Positions 35,476 through 46,414 are shown, counted from the first letter of the stretch. The stretch: 64,000 nt of DNA from Caenorhabditis remanei (GCF_010183535.1 NC_071333.1:2232001-2296000), one strand, 5' to 3'. The notes: generated from the letters alone by a model not told the origin. Program-made: numbers and translations.

Positions 35476-36404
35476 TGTTTGTAGTTCCAACGAATTGGCC
35501 TGCGTGATTTCTCGTTTCCTGTCCGTCGTTGGATTTGGGTTAATTTTGAACTCTTCTTCTAGTTTTTTACTAACTTCTTTGTTGACTTTAACAATTTTTT
35601 TTTTGTTTAGTTCTTTGTTTCGTCGATAATTCAGAAATCGATTAATCTGAAAAATATTCGATAATTTTAATAACTTTTTCCAATACTTACTCTTTTCGGC
35701 GTTGTGAGAAGAATTTCAGCTAATTTTTTTTTAGTGCTAATGTTGGTCGATCCGTTTCTTCATAGATTTTTCCATAGTTTTGAGAGCAACTTTTTTTTGG
35801 TGCTCTGTTCTCTCAACTGGAGGATCACGTGCTCTGGTTCGCTTCTTCTTAGGCTTATCCGACTTCTTTTTCTTCATTTTTTGGGAGTCTCCTTTCTATT
35901 CCGACTCTTTTCTGAGATTTGTCCTCTTTCTGATCAGGTTCTTTTTCTAAAAAAATTATTTTCCAAAGCGTATGACTTGAAAAAGAAAAATACCTTTGGT
36001 AGAGGTTCTTCATAATTTGAATCGGCTCCGCTATCCTCCTAGCTTTCAGAATCAAAAGATTCAAAGGTTTCAACATATTTTGATTGAGACGGCGATATAT
36101 TCCGTCTGAACTTCAGCGTTGTGGACGAAGAAGCAGGTTGAATTCGAGAATTCTTTCGAACTTTCTGAAAATCAAAATTTATTGAATGCGTTGCCCTTTT
36201 TCTACTCACTGGAGATTGAACCTCAGTTTGGTCGGATAGTTCTTCCGAAAAATGGTGAGTAGAGGTTGACGGACGACAAGCAGACTTCTTCTGTAATTTA
36301 TTGATGCTGTGGTAATAGAAACTGAGAATTCAACTACTTGTGAAATAAATACTCACCTGGCTAGGAACCGTGGAGACTTCTTGAGCTTTTCTTGAGCGAA
36401 GCAT
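35476..36404 (-). pseudogene. Decayed homeobox gene, cassette B cargo
   Basis: Exons on the minus strand, given in transcript order, are 36404-36357, 36290-36210, 36164-35994, 35946-35691 and 35646-35476, all with GTRAG/TTTCAG-type borders. The first begins directly after TTTATTTCAG with MLRSRKAQEVSTVPSQ. The last encodes Lys/Asn-rich residues, then 'VSKKLEEEFKINPNP' and 'TDRKREITQANSLELQ'. These match helix 1, helix 2 and the beginning of helix 3 of a homeodomain. The usual WFQNRR exon is not found beyond the donor at 35475, where cassette 3' sequence follows. Exon 3 has an in-frame TAG, and exon 4 needs at least two frame changes. The N-terminal part is acidic and Ser-rich. It is probably a broken divergent homeobox transcription factor; sequencing errors are a weaker alternative. 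Confidence 0.65.
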
Positions 36405-36547
36405 CTGAAATAAAAACGGTGCATGGTATTAGTTTAAATATGACGAATTTTTGAGAGAACACCGCATGGTCCAAAAATGTTTAACAAAACGCTACACCTA
36501 ATATTGATTATGTTATGTTGTACCTAATGAAACATCGAGCCGCTCAC

Positions 36548-36915
36548 CTTATTCATCCCACAATGCCAGCATACAAGCAGAATAATAGAAAATAATTAGA
36601 ATTCATTAAAAATCAATGAAGACATGCAACCAGAAACACGTCGATGAAGAATGATGTGGAGGGGAACGTAAGCGTTTGAAAATGGAAGGCACTACTCTGC
36701 TTCTCTAACGCTCTCTCCAATCACACACATTCTTACCGTATTTATTGGGACGTTTGTTCTCTGCGTCTCACTGTTCTCATCCACTCTCGGTGGAGATAGA
36801 TGCCCGTGGAGAAGGTCAGTTGTGTTGTGCACAGTCGACGTTAATAAAAAGGGGGCCGATTCGTGAAACAAATTGTGAAATAGAAAGGAACACAATGACT
36901 CAACAGGACTTCCTT
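36548..36915 (-). promoter_or_regulatory. Cassette B: conserved leader exon
   Basis: On the minus strand the block ends ATGAATAAG/GTGAGCGG. It contains CTAATTATTTTCTATTATTC, the 'GAGAGAGCGTTAGAGAAGCAG' region, 'GACCTTCTCCACGGGCATCT' and 'AACAATTTGTTTCACGAATCGG'-like parts seen in leaders A, C, E and F. It lies about 140 bases upstream of the first exon of the decayed homeobox gene. Its intron is shorter than in the other cassettes. Confidence 0.5.
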
Positions 36916-37244
36916 GGTTTTTGAGACTGTTTTGGTTACAATTTACTGATCAGAAATCAAAATTTCTCCGACACTGACAAAAAAAACTTTTTTTTCGAAA
37001 AAATTCCGTTTTTTTTTAGAAAAAAAGTTCTAATGACTGATTTTTTGAAAGTTTTTGAAAAATGCACTTAAAAAAATAAGGAAAATTTTCAAACAACAAA
37101 GTTATAGCGAAAAAAGTTCGAAAATTCAAATCCGAGCCGGAGAGAAACGAGACACTTCGGAGACGCAGAGAAACGATACCCTCTCTTCTTTTAGCATGCT
37201 CTCTCACCCTCCAATATTTGAACCAGCGTATTTTAATAGTGGGC

Positions 37245-37690
37245 GGAGCTATCAAAAAGTGCTCAACTACAAAAATGTGTCAAATTTTATGTTGATTATT
37301 TTTGTAGTTGACAACATTTTTATAGCTCTACCCACTTTTGAGATATGCGCCTTTAACGATGGTAGTGTACAGACAGCGAGGGTAAAGAAAAAAGGAGAGA
37401 CGCAGAGAAACGAGATACCTTTCTCGTTTTGCACGCTCTCTTACCCTCCCATTTTTGGCGCGCGTCCTACTTCCTTTTTGAACATTTTAGTTTCGAAAAG
37501 CACACGGTGTCAACCGTACAAATAAAAAAACACATGAAATTTAATTATTTTAAATTTTTTATGATAGTTAAAATTAAAATTAAATATACATTTATGAGGA
37601 GATCATGTGTAGAATTGTCCCGCGATCTGAAAATTTTTTTATAGTTTTAGTGAGAAAATTCGTATAGTATGTTTTGTTCTATGTATTTCA
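37245..37690 (-). other. Cassette C: conserved 3' UTR block
   Basis: Same order of motifs as 33310-33746: inverted GTAGTTGAC words, AGACGCAGAGAAACGAGATA, TTAGTTTCGAAAAGCACACG, then AT-rich DNA and an acceptor-like segment ATTTTCAGATCGCGGGACAAT on the minus strand. It continues uninterrupted past the site where cassette B carries the hAT-like insert. Confidence 0.55.
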
Positions 37691-37864
37691 TAAGAATTTG
37701 CAATCAACCAGCGGAAAAAACTACTTTTTTCTCTTTGAGCTTATGAGTGACAACATTTTTCGAATTTGTTGGAATAAACGAAGTTTTATATACTTAAAAT
37801 TATTAAGAGAGTATTGAGGTTAGATATGACATTGTCACATTGTAATGTATGCATTTCGGCGAGT

Positions 37865-38766
37865 TCATTTTCTTAACTCTAGAATTTACTTTCAAAAGTT
37901 TCAGAACCTTACACAAGTCAAGACTTACTGGCTTTGTACGCATCGTTGCACTTCTCTCGACTCATTTCCTCGACGTTCTCTTCAGAATCTTCCAGAACGC
38001 CTTTCTCGAATCCGTGTCTACTTTTTATCCTGTCTGTAACACAATTTATTTTCTTATTTTCTAACATTAAAACAAAACTCACTTTTTTGTGCCAACTCAT
38101 CTTTCAGCTTCTCGCTTTCAGCTCTCAACTGTCTCACCAGAGTTTGGATGGATTCATCTAAAAACATCAATGAGTTTGATATTTAGTTTTTCGTCAGCTT
38201 CAAATACCTTTTTTCTACGTCCAAATCACCATCCGTTGCTTCCAAATATTGATCCATCCATGTCTTTTCCTGCTCCAGAATCTCTCTTTCTGAAACAGCA
38301 ATGTTTTAGAGGCGTTTTAGTTTAACAAATTGCTCACCTCTCTTTTTCTAAGAGTCTTTCTGTTCTCGCAACTTGCTGAGCATATTATCTTTCTTCGTGG
38401 CAATATGCTGCTGAACTTCCTGGCAGAGTTCTTCTAAAAATGAAAGTTTTGATTGAACTGGATTAGGGCCAAGTAACTAACTCATGTGAACCATTCGTTC
38501 CTCCTCTGTTTTATCCGTGTTATAGATTCCTGCATCTGAAACATTATCAGTATGAAAATAGTGTAACGTCGATATTCACAAAACTCACATTCCATTCTTA
38601 TCAAGCTTCGAAAGTTGGTCATTGCTTCGCCCACTATGGCATCCAATTCGTGGTGATACTTTTCGACTGAAATTAATGACGTCATAGACCGATCTGAGTT
38701 GAAGAGTGACTTACTGTAATCCTTGCAGTTTCCACAGTTTGTTCCAAACAAGGGAGTCTTGGATAG
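37865..38766 (-). pseudogene. Charged, probably coiled-coil gene with defects, cassette C cargo
   Basis: Eight exons can be read on the minus strand: 38766-38715, 38666-38589, 38535-38482, 38433-38338, 38289-38208, 38157-38083, 38033-37929 and 37878-37865. All have GTRAG/GTTAG donors and AG acceptors. Segments include FGTNCGNCKDYIEKYHHELD, ELCQEVQQHIATKKDNMLSK, REILEQEKTWMDQYLEATDG, ESIQTLVRQLRAESEKLKDE and KGVLEDSEENVEEMSREKC, ending KLRK-stop. It is rich in Glu and Lys with heptad-like stretches and a CxxC near the start. Exon 4 has an in-frame TAG (after EQKDS), and exons 5 and 6 do not join in frame. Most junctions are nevertheless phase-consistent, so the decay is recent. I do not recognise the family. 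Confidence 0.5.
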
Positions 38767-38910
38767 CTGAAAATTTGGAAAGTGACGGAATCAGAGGAAT
38801 GATTAGGTAGACAGCTCAATATCCGTTTTTTTTTGTATGGAAATGATAAATTTGAGAAAGAAATTACTTTGTTTACACGTTACTTGCTTAGGAGTGTACC
38901 ATAGTTGTAC

Positions 38911-39340
38911 GGAATGAGATTTTTTCGATTTTCGGAATCCGGAATCCGGAACCGAAATGAGATTTTTAATATTCCGGAATACGGAATCCGGAACCGGAAT
39001 GACAAAAAAATCCGGAATTCCGGAATTTCGGAATCCGGAATTCGGAATGATTCAATGAATTTGCACGACCAAGTCTTTTTTCAAACTTTTTTATAATAAA
39101 TAAAGTTTAAAACTTCTTTTAAGAATCAAAACTGAAAAAGAAGTACTATATTCATCTTTTTAACTCAAAAAATTTTAAAAATTCAACTTCCCGATTCCGG
39201 CAATAGGAAACTCAAAAAAACCGGAATCCGGAATCCGGAACCGGGATGAAAATATTCTTTTTCCGAAATCCAGAATCGGAACTGGAATGACGAGAAAAAC
39301 CCGGAATTCCGGAATTTCGGATTCCGGATTCTGAGTGCAC
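38911..39340. repeat. CGGAATCCGG-rich insertion in cassette C intron
   Basis: Runs of GGAATCCGGAATCCGGAA and their reverse occupy both ends (38911-39050 and 39190-39330) around an AT-rich centre. They interrupt a sequence continuous in other cassettes (GTGCCCGTACAAAAAGTCTT at 58040). GTAC is present on both sides of the insertion. This fits a foldback or MITE insertion; the termini are not of the CAGAGTTG type. Confidence 0.5.
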
Positions 39341-39776
39341 GTACGAAAAGTCTTATTTCGAACCAAGCTGCTAACTGTTTGGCGTATAAACCAAACTTGT
39401 CTTTGCCGGACATGACCAAAATTGACATTTGTCTTGGCCCGGGTGTTTGAAATTCAAAAAAAAATTTGAACGAAATTTTGAAAATTTTCGAATTTATTTG
39501 AAAAAAAGGCGAATTTTTGACTATACTTAGGAATTCAATCAAAAGCTAGATATTGTTTTAAAATATTGGATTTTTAAAATGTAAAATGTCTTTTAATTCG
39601 AAACACTTTGTCAAAAAATTAATAAGTTTTCTTATATCCGTGCCGAGCCGAAATTCGACAAGAAAACTTTTTCCATGTCGATGTTCAATTTTATACTAAA
39701 ATGCTGCCCAAACGTTATTCCAAATATTGATTTTTGTGCTGTCGTGTTGCATGTTATGAAATACCGAACTACTCAC

Positions 39777-40115
39777 CTTATTCAGCTGACGATACCAGCA
39801 AACAAGCAAAATAATAGAAAATAATTAGAATTCATTGAAAATCAATTACAAAAAATAGACCATTCAACCGGAAGAAAGTCATCGTAACATCGTATATGAA
39901 ATGGAAAGGAAAGAAAGCGATCGAGGAAGGAAGGCGTTTTTCTGATTCTCTAACACTCTCTCAAATCATGCGCATTCTTTCCGACGCGTGTTCTCTGCGT
40001 CTCACTGTTTTTTTTCCGCACGGTGGAGATAGAGGCCCGTGGAGAAGGTCAGTTGTGTTGTTGGCAGTCGACATTCATGAAAGAGGGGCCGATTAGTGAA
40101 ACAGATTGAGAAATA
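39777..40115 (-). promoter_or_regulatory. Cassette C: conserved leader exon
   Basis: On the minus strand it ends CTGAATAAG/GTGAGTAG. It includes ATGACTTTCTTCCGGTTGAA, matching ATGACGCTCTTCTGGTTGAG in leaders E and F. There it opens a micro-ORF of about a dozen codons (MTLFWLSSLLFY then stop). It also contains the 'GAGTGTTAGAGAATCAGA' and 'CTTCTCCACGGGCCTCTATC' parts. The copy at 40116-40262 is a second, partial leader lacking the 3' donor part. Confidence 0.5.
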
Positions 40116-40261
40116 GAAAGAGCGATCAAAAAGGGAAGAGACTACTCTGCTTCTCTAACGCTCTATCCAATACACACACACTTTTCGGATTTGATCAGAC
40201 GCTAGTTCTCTTCCATTCGGGGGAAGAGAGGCCCGTGAAGAAGGTCAGTTGTCTTAGTGGG

Positions 40262-41140
40262 GGAAGTTAATTGAAAAGAAATTATCCCGTTTTTGGATAT
40301 CTTCATGAAATTCTGGTATACGAAAAGAAATGATCCTGTTTTTGGATATTTTATAAAATTTTGGATGTATTCTAGATCGGGAGGATTCAAACCCGCGTCT
40401 ACTGAAGTATCCCTCAGCCCGGATAAGTATAGACCTCACGCAGCGTAACTGACCGTGTCTAACCGGAACCGACACAGATAAGAACCATCAGGAAATTCGC
40501 AGTTACGCCGCGATTTTTGCTGGATTTAGTTTACTTGTGAAATTCCTAAGCAGGAACTGGAGGAATCCTTTTTCTGAACTCAAATATGCTTTTGAGACGA
40601 TGATAAATGATAATTTTTTTATGAATCTTTTTTTCTTCTATTTTTCTTGAGGATGTTACGGCTGAAATTCCTCGAAACTTTTTTCCCTTAACTTTGAGAA
40701 TAGATCGAAAAACGGCGAAACGTTTTCACAAAATCAAACACTTTCTCATGAATATAACCTTTTCACTCCGTTTTAACTTTATCCAACACTGCAGTAACGC
40801 TAAAACACCAACTTCTCAAAAAAGTATTTCTGGACGTTTCCTCGAAACGATAACTCTTCCTTTCATCTTTACATGATTTTTTGTTAATTGCGCCCCTTGC
40901 TGGTCAACATAAAGTACGGTAACAAACATTTCTGACCATCTTCATGTAGATATTCCTGATCGCGGCTCTTCCACAAAAATTCTTTACCCACTGTGAAGTC
41001 GGTGTCGCGCCCTCAGTTCGAGAATAAATCTTTGAATTTTTTGAAAAATTTAACTCAAAAACGTTATTGGACTAAGACTGAATTAATTTTGGAAAATAAA
41101 GTTGAGTCGGGAAAAAATTAATTCTGGCTAATTTTGCTTC
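40262..41140. other. Intergenic stretch, no gene supported
   Basis: AT-rich DNA with a short direct repeat near 40275-40355 (GAAAAGAAATTATCCCGTTT-like then GAAAAGAAATGATCCTGTTT-like). A tRNA T-arm-like word near 40380-40400 on the minus strand is discussed under rejected items. No exon was recognised. Confidence 0.4.
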
Positions 41141-41224
41141 AATTCCTTGCAAAATGAAAACTTTACATTTGAGATTAATTGCAGCGACGCTCCCGGAGAC
41201 TCAAAAGTCAGGAACGTTCCGAAA

Positions 41225-41620
41225 ATTGAAAAGTTTTTCTGGAAGCTTCTGAAAGATTCTGGAATATTTGAATTCCCTCCAAAATTCAAAATATTTTTTG
41301 GAAGCTTCTGGAAGATTCCGGGATATTTGAATTCCCTCCAAAATTCAAAAGTTTTTCTGGAAGCTTCTAAAAGATTCTGGAATATTTGAATTCCCTCCAA
41401 AATTCAAAAGATTTTTTGGAAGCTTCTGGAAGATTCCGGGATATTTGAATTCCCTCCAAAATTCAAAAGTTTTTCTGGAAGCTTCTGGAAGGTTCCGGAA
41501 TATTTGAATTCCAGCCAAAATGGAAAATTTTGAATTCCCTCCAAAGTTCAAAAGTTTTTCTGGAAGTTTCTGGAAGGTTCTGGAAAAGTTTGGCATTTTC
41601 TGGAACATTCTGGAAACTCT
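41225..41620. repeat. Minisatellite of about 59 bp rich in heat-shock-element-like words
   Basis: About six tandem units share GGAAGCTTCTGGAAGATTC and GAATTCCCTCCAAAATTCAA. The words TTCTGGAAGCTTCTGGAAG and TTCTGGAAGATTC fit alternating nTTCnnGAAn pentamers, the known binding pattern of heat shock factor. The array continues to about 41700 as looser TTCTGGAA words. Caenorhabditis Helitrons are known to spread such elements; I did not find a Helitron end here. Confidence 0.75.
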
Positions 41621-41639
41621 TGGGAATTACTGGAAATTG

Positions 41640-42400
41640 CGGCCAAACTGGCTCAAATTTTTTGGAGTAAACTTATAGAAAAGTCTATAAACTTCTAGAA
41701 CTTTCTGAAATATTCCAGATGTATCTGTTCGATTCCCACTCGTGCCAAAATTTTTCTGTTTTTTGTTTTTGACATTTTGGTACCAATCTGACAACCAGGG
41801 TTCGACACCACTGGTGTCAAAACTGTTTTTCATTTCATTTTTGGGTTTTGGTAAAAATCGGAACACCAAAGTTGCCTTTTCGGAGAACGACTGTTCTGAA
41901 AAGAGGCACTTGTAATCTAAAAATGTTTTTTTTGCTCTGAAATGTTTTCAGAATGGTACCAAAAAGCAAGAAATGAAATGAAAAAAGGTTTGCTTAAGAG
42001 TTATGATTCCGAAAAAAAACTAATAACGAAACCCTTCGCCAACAACAACGCCTACACGTCATCACTTGAGAAAGATCCCAGGACCAGATGATCCTTGGGA
42101 ATACAAATACGGTTCCTGATGAGTGTGTCGAAAATGACCAAAAAAGCACACATGACGGAATTGAAGCAACGTTGCCCTACCTCATTATCTCAGAATTCCA
42201 AAAAGTTCGAAAATATTATTTTGAAGAGTTATTGCAAACAAGGAATCGTAGATCATAATCTTTAATATTGTTACAAGTACTCCATCACCTCGTTCACTTT
42301 TCTGAAAGCTAGAAACGCGCTGATTCTGAGTGTGTAGACAAAACAGAAACAGGAGCACAACTTGGCAGGTTAGTTGAAACGATATAGTTTTTATTAATTA
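41640..42400. other. Intergenic stretch with decayed repeats
   Basis: Two related segments at about 41715-41760 and 41790-41830 each contain GTTCGA followed by a C-rich then GTG(C/T)C run and AAAA, reminiscent of a tRNA B box. A short frame near 42140-42260 (AHMTELKQRCPTSLSQNSKK and on) could be an exon remnant, but no family or splice partner is evident. Confidence 0.3.
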
Positions 42401-42501
42401 TTATGAACGAAGCAGTATACAATCTGTCGCAAACAGATAACAAATACAAGGTTCTGGGACGTATAGAAGCCAGTGTGGTTTCGAAACGCCCTGTAGTCAA
42501 A

Positions 42502-43732
42502 TTACAATACGAGAAGGTCAACAATTCTGTCTTTGACGTCAAAGTGAATTTTGGTGGCAGCTCCATCGGCTCGCTGAATATCGATGGCTCCATATACTTT
42601 TCCGGGTTCACCGAGAATACTGTAAATATGACTATTAGGTGCCTACTGTAAAGTAACTATGGAAACTTACAGCTTCTTAAAGGAATGAGGATCGACAGGA
42701 TTATGAAGAGATGGCAGATCGAAGACCGTAAAGTTAATGCTAATTGAGCTACTGTGGATTGAAAGGTACTCAAGGTTTGGATACTCTCCTAGTTTCCAGC
42801 TTTCTAAAAACCACTTCGCATCGTCGTCTGTTAGAGTGAATCGGATAAGGATAATAACTGTACACTTTCTCATAACACTTAAATGAGTTGGAGTAATCCA
42901 ATACAAGTTCCAAATCAGAATTGATTTGGTGTTATATGGAATATCCTGAGACCGAGAGAATCTGTACCTCAGTTCCAACTCTTCGGTGATTCGAAGACTG
43001 CCGAATATCTTCATTACATCCTCATCAGTCAAAAAATCTCCAGCAAATCTAATTTTCCAATTTCCGACTGGCCGGTGACTTTTGTGACTTGAAACAGTAC
43101 ATTCTTTAATCCGTTACGTTTGCTATTCCAAAAACTGATCATCTCGTGTTCCGATTTATATTCAACAGAGTTGCGCGGAATTCCGACTTCCGACTTCCAG
43201 ATTTGGAGCCAAAAACTAGTTTCTCACTGATTTTTGTAAATTTCATGATATTTTCTTTTGGAGTTTTTAAATCTCTGCGAAGCAATCTACTTCCGACTTC
43301 CGACTTCCGGGCATTTTTCACTACCGACTTCCGTTTTCAAAATTTTACTTCCGACTTCCGACTTTCGTTTTTGAAAAAAATCACTTCCGCGCAACTCTGA
43401 TATGCAACATCTGAAATGGTTCCCATAAACTTCCGGTTCCCAAGAAGCTTCGAATTAAGAATGTTATGTTCTACACGAAACATGTAATTGTTGATTGCAA
43501 TGTAGTCAGATAAACTTTTGATGCGACACTTAAACTTTTTCGCGCCGGCTGAAGGTATTATATGATGGATGTAGCTTTCAGGGAGCATTGAAATAATTCG
43601 AGTCTGAAAATATAGTCATTGAGATGATGAATCGTCTTATAAAACTTACAACTCGATTGGATTCTAAAATTGAAGAACATTTTTAAGAGCCAAGGTAGGA
43701 AGGTGGAGAAGTTTGAACGGTCGTTGGTCCAT
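42502..43732 (-). pseudogene. F-box/FBA_2 pseudogene (paralogue of the 44049 gene)
   Basis: On the minus strand exon 1 (43732-43650) reads MDQRPFKLLHLPTLALKNVL and then hits TAG where the intact paralogue has Leu. Exon 2 starts at 43603 and carries the end of the F-box. A 234-bp hAT-like element (43166-43399) then interrupts it at the codons for SDVAY. Downstream about 80 bases are missing relative to the paralogue and the frame is lost before LTDEDVMKIF. The FBA_2 region ('LTDDDAKWFLESWKLGEYPN') and the last exon (about 42619-42502, ending VDLLVL) remain clean, with a 45-55-base intron between them. It has a stop, an insertion and a deletion, so it cannot make the normal protein. It is head-to-head with the intact copy. 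Confidence 0.85.
43166..43399. mobile_element. hAT-like MITE, copy 3, inside the F-box pseudogene
   Basis: It begins CAGAGTTGCGCGGAATTCC and ends GGAAGTGATTTTTT on the reverse, that is ...CTTCCGCGCAACTCTG on the plus strand. Flanks are ATATTCAA and ATATGCAA, an 8-bp duplication with one mismatch. The intact paralogue shows TTGCATATGAATCGG at the same codons, that is, the site without the insert. The interior is CTTCCGACTTCCGA-type repeats and an AT-rich centre. The precise empty site makes this the best-supported insertion in the window. Confidence 0.85.
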
Positions 43733-44048
43733 TGTGAAGTGGAATGAATGGAGAGAATCAATAAGATGAACGGGAGGACGGGTGTGAAGAGGAGAGCGTA
43801 CACATCACTGTTTTGGTTAATAGGAATTCCCAAGAGGTTTGTGGGAAAGTAACGACGTTAAACACACTAGCTGAGACACCGTCATTTGTACATTCCTCCG
43901 GACCATCTTCTCTTAAGGTTATATATTTAATGATCTATTTACACAGACCGTCTCCTCCTGGGGTCTTCTGAGGACGTGTACAACGTTGTTCAGTCTTCCC
44001 GACACTGTGAGTACCCGTTCATTTTATTGATTCTCTCCTTCCATCACA

Positions 44049-45109
44049 ATGGCCCAACCGTTCAAAATCCTCCACCTTCCTACCTTGCCTCTTCAAAATG
44101 TTCTGCAGTTTTTAAACCCAATCGAGTTGTAAGTTTTATAAGACGCTTCATCATCACAATGACTTTATTTTCAGATTCGAATTATCTCAATGCTCCCATA
44201 AAATGACATCCATCGTACCTCTAGCCGGAACAAAAAAGTTTAAGAGTCGCATTAATTCTTCATCTGGCTGCATCGAAATCAACAATTACGTGTTTCGTGT
44301 AAACTGTATCCATCTCAAAACGGGATACAAGTTTCGAGGAAAGCGAAAGTTTATGGGAATCATTGCAGATGTTGCATATGAATCGGAGCACAAGATAACT
44401 AGTTTTTGGGATAACACACATATCGGATTGAAAAATGTACTGTTTTACGTCACAAAAGTTTTTGGCTGCCCCATTAATTCTTTTAAATCGTTGTGGATGC
44501 CAGCAGAGATCCACAACTCAATTATTGATTTTATAATCACCCGTCAGTCGGATATCGAAACATTAGAGATTGATGCAGATTCATTGACCGATGAAGATGT
44601 AATGAAAATATTCAGAAGTCTTCGAATCACCGAAGACTTGGAACTGAGGTACAGATTTTCTAGGTCTCAGGCTATTCCATATAACACCAAATCAGTTCTG
44701 ATTAGCCACTCGTATTGGATCACTCCAACTCATTTAAGTGTTATGAAAAAGTGTACAGTTATTATCCTTAAACAGTCTACTCTAACAGACGACGATATGA
44801 AGTGGTTCTTAGAAAGCTGGAAACTAGGAGAATATCCAAACCTCGAGTACTTATTAATCAAGAGTAATGCACTTAGCAGTAACTTTACGGCATTCGGACT
44901 GCAATCCCTCCAAAATAATGTCGATCCAAATGTCTTCTCGAAAGAGTAAGTTTCCTTAGGTACTGTACTTTCCTAATAGTAATGCTTACAGTATTCTCGG
45001 TAAACACAGAACCATATATAGAACAATCGACATCCGACGAGATGATGGAGTCGTCTCCAAAATTCACTTCAACGGCAAAGACGGCACTGTTGAGCTTCTT
45101 GTTTTGTAA
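44049..45109 (+). CDS. F-box protein with FBA_2 domain (worm F-box B type)
   Basis: Spliced from 44049-44128, 44175-44945 and 44992-45109: 322 codons plus TAA, all junctions in phase, introns of 46 bases ending TTTTCAG and CTTACAG. Exon 1 and the start of exon 2 encode an F-box at about residues 4-38 (FKILHLPTLPLQNVLQFLNP, then IELFELSQCSHKM). It would bind a Skp1-related adaptor in an SCF ubiquitin ligase. Residues about 180-260 carry the FBA_2 signature (DIETLEIDADSLTDEDV; TLTDDDMKWFLESWKLGEYP; NLEYLLI), thought to bind substrates. The last exon reads RTIDIRRDDGVVSKIHFNGK and ends ELLVL, shared with the broken paralogue. Reading through the second donor would give an early TAA, so splicing is needed. 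This family is large and fast-evolving in Caenorhabditis. Substrate unknown. Confidence 0.9.
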
Positions 45110-46400
45110 ACGTTTGGTATGCACATGTATCAAAATTGATCTCAATAATAACTAATATTTAAGTTAATAAAACAAAAATTGTGAGCCGTTCACGTTCGAT
45201 ACATATTAGAAAAAATGAAATTAGATATAGTGACAAGGTACAATAGACCACACTTGTGCGGCTTGAAAGTTAAAGATACAGTACAGCTCAAGCATACAGT
45301 TTTTGAAGGGCATCTACGTTTTATAGTCAGCAAAAAACATTTTGAGTTAAAAAATTTGAAAAATTATTTTTTTATTGTAACTTTTTGATGGTGGTTTGTA
45401 GAAAAACTTAAAACACGTATTTTGGTACATATATTAATCAATTTAGAGCATTTTTTGATAAGTTATGATTATTTCCCCGAACACTACTTTTGACTTCTGG
45501 AGCTTTAGCACGAGACTATTTGAGTGTTTTCCAACGTTTTGAAACAAAAAACTCAATCTCTCCAAGAGAAAAATAAAAAGTAGTTTTTCGGATTTTCAAC
45601 TCAAGATCAGGAAAATTCGATTATCAAAAAAATCAGTTAGGGAAATTTTTTCAAAAAACATACTTTCTTATTGCTGAATGTTTTGGCTTTCTTTCAAGAA
45701 AAAACGTTTATGCAAAACGGTCACGATTCAACAGAGTTACATATGAAACTACGAAAGAGTGCTCATTTATGCTTGCTACTGTAGTACTTTTTGAAAAAAA
45801 AATTTGGGCCGGAAAAATTCTGATTTTGGCCCGGCCCGGCCCGTTGCAACTCTGATATTCCGTCTTTTTCACTTGAGAATGTCCACCTTTGAGAGTGTGT
45901 CATGGTATCACCGATTGCCACACAATGTAAGTGTATAAACCAAAACAGAACAAAAGTAGAGAATTATTTTTGTAGTTGAAATGTTTTTTGTACGGACACT
46001 CTCTAGCAAGTTATGATCTTTTTATGTGGAAGGATCCTCTCTAAGAAGGATCCGTGGGGTCCGAAAACTTTCGCGGGTGATGCTTTGACTTATAGAACTC
46101 CATGTTGAAATATGAGAGCAAAACATTTTGTCGTCTCTCAAGACCAATACTTAAAGCCAGTGCCGTTGTTAGTAGAATGAATTATTTCTGGTTACGTTTG
46201 ATTGCAATCGTGATTACTGTACACATTTTCTCACAGGGCTTACTATCCAAATCGCAAAATCGGTTATGTGTTAATTCTCTACATATTTATCTGGGACGAT
46301 CCAAATGCGCCGATTAAAAAAGACTCACATCAGCCAGTCTCACAGAAGATATTGATTTTCAGATCCAATATTTTGCTGACACATCTCTACCCTTGTACAA
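45110..46400. other. Intergenic DNA with dispersed repeats
   Basis: No gene is supported. 45732-45854 begins CAGAGTTAC and ends GGCCCGTTGCAACTCTG, like the MITE termini, but lacks a convincing target duplication. 45880-46020 matches cassette intron words (ATCACCGATTG, AAAAGTAGAGAATTATTTTTG, CTCTCTAGCAAGTTATG). An AT-rich 45160-45700 segment shows nothing. Confidence 0.4.
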
Positions 46401-46414
46401 AAGTGATAGGAAAC

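Noticed and set aside
40375..40475. A tRNA gene on the minus strand (GCGGGTTTGAATCCTCCCG resembles a T arm)
   Set aside because: The T stem has a mismatch, the loop is non-canonical, and no acceptor stem or proper anticodon arm can be drawn; at best a tRNA-derived remnant.
41715..41830. SINE or tRNA B boxes at the two GTTCGA segments
   Set aside because: Only the B-box-like word is present; there is no A box at the right distance and no A-rich tail.
45732..45854. Fourth hAT-like MITE (CAGAGTTAC ... GTTGCAACTCTG)
   Set aside because: Termini are only partly matching and the 8-bp flanks CGATTCAA and ATATTCCG do not form a duplication.
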